Assembly: GCA_035440445.1 (NCBI GenBank)
Contig: DAORMJ010000004.1
Span: forward strand, 62,001 to 126,000
DNA length: 64,000 nucleotides
From: Ga0077548 sp035440445
GTDB lineage: Bacteria; Pseudomonadota; Alphaproteobacteria; Rhizobiales; Xanthobacteraceae
Direction: 5' to 3'
The notes beneath the pieces are model-generated. The model made no database searches. It was not told where the DNA came from and worked only from the letters and a program-made list of their open reading frames with translations. The position numbers were made by a program, and so were the translations under genes. Shown here piece by piece: positions 60,675 through 64,000 of the stretch; within the stretch, counting starts at the first letter, position 1, and each line of letters starts with the position of its first letter.

Positions 60675-63600
60675 TCAGCCGAGGCGGCCCGCCGCGTGTG
60701 CGAGCAGGGTATAGACCTTGCCCGTATCCGACGTGAGATAGGTCCGCGTCAGCGCCTGGCCGCGCTCGTCGCGCGAGACCTGCTCGAGGAGTTTCTCGAA
60801 CTCGTCGATGTAGCGATCGACGGTGTCGCGGAACTCATTGTTGCGGCGATATTTCTTGCGGACTTCCTCGAAGGTCTTCTGGCCGGCATTCGTGTAGAGG
60901 CGGCGATTNNNNNNNNNNCCACGCTCGCCACGCTTGAAGCGCTCCCACGCTTCGCTCGCGGCGTCATGGTCGATCATGCGTGCGATGTCGATGGAGAGGG
61001 CATCGAGCGAGTCGATGTTGAAGCTCGAGTCATCCTCCTCCGGCTCCGGCGCGCGCTCCGGCTTGTTCAGGGCCTCGTCGAAACGCGCGCTGCGATCGGC
61101 TTTGCGTTCGCGGCGCGGTTCCGGTGCGTGGTCGCGCCCGCGCGGCGCAGGCGCCTCGTCGTAGTCGGGACGCGGCAGGCCGCGCGCCGCCGGACGGCCA
61201 CCAACCGCCGCGACTTCTTCCTCGCGGTATTCGTATCCTGCCGAGCCGGCATATTCGCGGCTGTGACGGGCGACGATGTCGTTGAGCTCGGAGAGCGCGC
61301 GGATCTGGTCGGCCACGACGCGGCGCATCGCGTTCGCGCTTTCCTTGGTTTCTGTGGGCAGGTCGAAGACCGTCCGGCGGATTTCCTCGCGCGTGGTATC
61401 GAGCGTGCGCTGGATGTCGTCGGAGATTTCGCGCAGATCGCGCGACGCCTCGAGGAAGCGCGAGTTCGTTTCGGCGAACATCGAACCCACCGAGCGTAGC
61501 GTCTCGTCGTAGGTGTCCTTGAGCGCCAGATTGGTGCGCTCGCGCTCCTCGATCGAGGAGTTGCGGATCAACTCGTACTGCTGCGAGATCGACTGCGTGG
61601 CGTTGGCGGTCGATTCCGCAACCAGGCGGGCGACTTCCTGCGCCTTGTTCTGGGCGTTTAGGAAGGTGTCGCCGAGCATCTTGTTGAAGCGGATCAGGCG
61701 CTCTTCGAGTTCGCCCGAACGCTCGGTGAGGAGGGTGGAAACCTCGGTGATGGTTTCCTTGCGCTTCTCCATGCCCTGATCGATCCGGCGATGCGTTTCG
61801 TTGAGCGACTCGGTGGTCGCGGCAACTAGGCGGACCTGCTCCTCGAAGCGCAGCGTAAGGTGCGAAACATCGCGTAGCACGCCGTTCGAGGACTCGTTGA
61901 GTTCGCGGATCTGGCGATCCATGCGCTCCGCGGTTGCCCGCGTGGCGTTGACCGCGCCGTCGAGCGTCTGATGGAACAGCGCGACCTTCTCCGCGACCTT
62001 GCCTTCGATCGGGCCGAGCGTGGAGGAGGCGGTGTCGATTGCCGCCTGCAGGATGTGGTGGGTCTGGCCGAGTTCCGAGATGATGTCGCGGACTTCGGAG
62101 CGCAGCGTTTCATGCGCGCCCGTGATGTTGTTCACGCGCTCGATGAACTGCTCGGTGATGTTGGTGGCGAGCGAATTCAGGTTGCGCTCGACTTCCGCGG
62201 CGGTGCCGCTGATGAGGTCGTTCACCGAGCCGACGCGCTCGACCAGAAGGTCGGTGACGGCGATGCCTTTGTTCTCGATGGTGCCGGCGACCGACTCGAG
62301 GCGGCTGACGATCAGCTCCTCGAATTTGTTCACGCGGGTGTCGAGCGTATCGGTGAGCTGGTTGGCGCGGTTGCCCAGCGTCTCGTCGATACGCTCCGCG
62401 CGTTCGGCGAGGGTGGAAGCCATCTCGGCCGTGCGGGCCGCGAAGTATTCGCCCATGCCGTCGACGCTCTTCTGGACCTCTTCGGTCGCAGCCTTGGAGC
62501 CTTCGGAAAGGGTCTTTGCAAATTCCAGCGTGCGGTTTGCGAGCGTTTCGTTGAGCGACTTCACGCGGCCGTCGAGCGTCTGCTCGATGCGCGTGATGCG
62601 CTGGTCGAGCTGATCGGAGACCTCGTTCACCTTTCCGGCGACGCGCTGGTCCATCGAGGCGAGGCTGTCGTGCGAGGTCTTCGAGATCGAGTCGATCGTG
62701 CTCTTGATCTCGTTGACAATGTTCGCGCCGTAAACCTTCACGGTAGTGTCGAAGTTCTGCACGCTCTCGGCCATGCGCGCGCCAAGCGTGCCGGCATCCG
62801 CGGAAATCTTGGTCGCAATCTCGTTGCCGCGGATGATGACGTTCTCCGAGAAGTTCTTGAGCTGCGTGCCGATGGTGTTCTCGAAGGTCTGGTTCGTTTC
62901 GGAAACCATCTGCGCGATGCCGTCCATGCGGACCGCGAGCTTCTTGTTGATGTCCTCGGTGGAGTTGAGCAGGGCTTCGGAAACCTTTTCGTTGCGGTCG
63001 GCGATCGCCTGCGCGATCTGCACGCCGACGTCGGTCAGGCGTTGTGTTGCTTCCGCGCTCTTTTCGCCGAGGCTCTCGACGATCATGTTTCCGGAGCGGG
63101 TGATGAGCTTGTTGGCTTCCTCGGCGCGGCGCACCAGGTTGTCGACAAGACCGTTGCCGGAATCGTTGATCTTGATGCGTGCGGCTTCGGCGTTCGCGAC
63201 CAGCTTTTCGGCGACCGAGTTGCCGGTCTGGTTGATCTGGTTGCGCGCTTCTTCAGCACGGGTCACCAGCGTCTCGACCAGCTTGGTGCCGGTGTCGCCG
63301 AGGCGGCTGCGTGCGTCTTCGGCACGGGTGACGAGCGTTTCGACCAGCGTCTGGCCAGTCTGGTTGATCTTGCCGTGTGCCTCGTTGGCGCGGGAAACCA
63401 GCGTATCCACCAGAATGTTGCCGGTGTCGTGGATATGGCTGCGGGCTTCCTCGGTACGGGTAAGGAGGCTGTTCACCAGCGTGCTGCCGGTGTCGTTGAT
63501 GCGGCTGCGCGCTTCTTCGGCGCGGGTTTCGAGCGTATCGACCAGCACGCTGCCAGTCTGGTGGAAGTTGCTGCGGGCTTCTTCGGCGCGCGTCAGGAGC

Positions 63601-64000
63601 GTCTCCGCCAGCGTGCTTCCGGTTTCGTTGATGTTGCGCCGGGCTTCTTCGGCGCGCGCGACGATCGCATCGACCAGCGTGCTGCCGGTCTCGTGGATGT
63701 TGCTGCGCGCTTCTTCCGCGCGGTTGATGAGGTTTTCGACGAGTGAATTACCGGACTCGACGATTTGCGCGCGCGCTTCTTCCGCGCGGACGGAGATGTT
63801 GTCGGTAATGCGGCCGGTCGCGTTGTCGAGCGCGCTCGCTACGCGATCGGCGATGTTCTGCACGTCGAAGGCGAAGGCTTCGTGCGCGGTCGCGATCGCG
63901 TCGCGCACCTGGGTCGCGTGTTCGATGACGGACTGGCGCTCGCCATGCAGGTCGTGGATCAGCGCGCGGACGCGGTTTTCGCTCTCGCCATAGGCCTGCT
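60675..64000 (-). CDS. gpr: Giant coiled-coil protein, growth pole ring (GPR)-like, N-terminus outside window
   Basis: More than 1100 residues are visible; the frame stays open beyond 63908 to the window end, so the true start lies further upstream. The protein is almost all amphipathic helix. Thirteen tandem 22-residue repeats (consensus TGxxLVxxLxxRAEEARxxIN) span about 62967-63824, then long coiled coil follows. The C-terminal domain (RRLYTNAGQKTFEEVRKKYRRN, then LTRTYLTSDTGKVYTLLAHAAGR) matches my recollection of the C-terminus of Rhizobiales apolipoprotein-like GPR proteins, which in Agrobacterium form a ring at the growing pole. Ten unresolved bases at 60909-60918 are in frame. Confidence 0.72.
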   Translation of the reverse strand, partial: QAYGESENRVRALIHDLHGERQSVIEHATQVRDAIATAHEAFAFDVQNIADRVASALDNATGRITDNISVRAEEARAQIVESGNSLVENLINRAEEARSNIHETGSTLVDAIVARAEEARRNINETGSTLAETLLTRAEEARSNFHQTGSVLVDTLETRAEEARSRINDTGSTLVNSLLTRTEEARSHIHDTGNILVDTLVSRANEAHGKINQTGQTLVETLVTRAEDARSRLGDTGTKLVETLVTRAEEARNQINQTGNSVAEKLVANAEAARIKINDSGNGLVDNLVRRAEEANKLITRSGNMIVESLGEKSAEATQRLTDVGVQIAQAIADRNEKVSEALLNSTEDINKKLAVRMDGIAQMVSETNQTFENTIGTQLKNFSENVIIRGNEIATKISADAGTLGARMAESVQNFDTTVKVYGANIVNEIKSTIDSISKTSHDSLASMDQRVAGKVNEVSDQLDQRITRIEQTLDGRVKSLNETLANRTLEFAKTLSEGSKAATEEVQKSVDGMGEYFAARTAEMASTLAERAERIDETLGNRANQLTDTLDTRVNKFEELIVSRLESVAGTIENKGIAVTDLLVERVGSVNDLISGTAAEVERNLNSLATNITEQFIERVNNITGAHETLRSEVRDIISELGQTHHILQAAIDTASSTLGPIEGKVAEKVALFHQTLDGAVNATRATAERMDRQIRELNESSNGVLRDVSHLTLRFEEQVRLVAATTESLNETHRRIDQGMEKRKETITEVSTLLTERSGELEERLIRFNKMLGDTFLNAQNKAQEVARLVAESTANATQSISQQYELIRNSSIEERERTNLALKDTYDETLRSVGSMFAETNSRFLEASRDLREISDDIQRTLDTTREEIRRTVFDLPTETKESANAMRRVVADQIRALSELNDIVARHSREYAGSAGYEYREEEVAAVGGRPAARGLPRPDYDEAPAPRGRDHAPEPRRERKADRSARFDEALNKPERAPEPEEDDSSFNIDSLDALSIDIARMIDHDAASEAWERFKRGERXXXXNRRLYTNAGQKTFEEVRKKYRRNNEFRDTVDRYIDEFEKLLEQVSRDERGQALTRTYLTSDTGKVYTLLAHAAGRLG
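60909..60918. other. Assembly gap (10 N) in the gpr-like gene
   Basis: Ten unresolved bases just before the conserved C-terminal domain. The coding frame continues on both sides with this length. Confidence 0.95.
62967..63824 (-). repeat. Thirteen tandem 66-bp repeats encoding 22-residue helical units
   Basis: Consecutive 22-residue units (such as ETGSTLVDAIVARAEEAR plus four residues) follow without interruption, each 66 bp of DNA. The central Leu-Val and RAEEAR positions are the most constant. The 22-mer period is that of apolipoprotein-type amphipathic helices and implies a continuous helical rod. The outermost units are more divergent than the central ones, as expected after old duplications. 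Confidence 0.85.

Noticed and set aside
1..64000. tRNA, rRNA, CRISPR, prophage or insertion sequence
   Set aside because: No cloverleaf with CCA-proximal pattern, no rRNA-like stretch, no regularly spaced direct repeats with spacers, and no transposase, integrase or phage gene was recognised.

Overview
The window is GC-rich, densely coded bacterial chromosome, best explained as a member of the Alphaproteobacteria, order Hyphomicrobiales (Rhizobiales), probably near Bradyrhizobiaceae/Xanthobacteraceae. This placement is inferred from gene content: a form-II CO-dehydrogenase-like cox cluster, palindromic intergenic repeats typical of that group, an Mla-type lipid transport operon with an MlaB-like domain fused to the permease, and a giant coiled-coil protein whose C-terminus resembles the Rhizobiales growth pole ring protein. 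Three runs of N (11, 54 and 10 bases), all inside coding regions, indicate a draft assembly. I see no rRNA, tRNA, CRISPR array, phage or insertion sequence.

Layout. 1-8.5 kb: a YeeE/YedE sulfur transporter cut by the window edge, then housekeeping enzymes (transglutaminase-like, aminotransferase, UbiA-type prenyltransferase, alpha/beta hydrolase, O-acetylhomoserine sulfhydrylase, TrmO, aldo/keto reductase, cyclopropane fatty acid synthase-like). 8.7-15.3 kb: coxG-S-L-M, a palindromic repeat, then the MoxR ATPase and VWA maturation pair (coxD/coxE), encoding a molybdenum hydroxylase with the form-II AYRGAGR active-site motif. 15.3-18.5 kb: acyl-CoA dehydrogenase with a hairpin around its start codon, a histidine phosphatase, and a soluble globin-coupled-sensor chemoreceptor. 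18.6-33.3 kb: a large envelope polysaccharide region: galE-ugd-galU-ABC exporter-manC on the minus strand, waaF, waaC, an LpcC-like glycosyltransferase, transaldolase, a candidate gnnA/gnnB pair for 2,3-diamino-sugar lipid A, and murJ.

33.4-41.3 kb: an RND efflux pump (adaptor plus permease) followed at 12 nt by an orphan molybdenum hydroxylase large subunit, then an EamA transporter and a stand-alone AsnC ligand-binding domain. 41.4-49.7 kb: thiD; an OprB-like porin with two Fur-box-like palindromes upstream; a fumarylacetoacetate hydrolase family enzyme; a TRAP solute receptor overlapping a divergent type I dehydroquinase-like gene; a LysR regulator; MgtC; and the convergent pair pyrophosphatase/CrcB. 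49.8-57 kb: LysE exporter, an LpxH-like phosphatase coupled to a GT4 glycosyltransferase, threonine dehydratase, a DUF4189 protein, a CheZ-like protein, an MFS transporter and dipeptide epimerase DgcA.

57-64 kb: mlaE-mlaF-mlaD plus an auxiliary lipoprotein, a bidirectional terminator, and the C-terminal part of the growth-pole-ring-like protein with thirteen tandem 22-residue repeats. The window is dominated by envelope construction (LPS core, lipid A sugars, peptidoglycan lipid II flipping, phospholipid transport, polar growth) with two separate molybdenum-hydroxylase loci. No single unambiguous new defence or mobile system is visible. The strongest leads are the orphan hydroxylase in the RND operon, the dehydroquinase-like/TRAP pair with altered substrate residues, the start-codon hairpin at the acyl-CoA dehydrogenase, and the Fur-like boxes at the porin.
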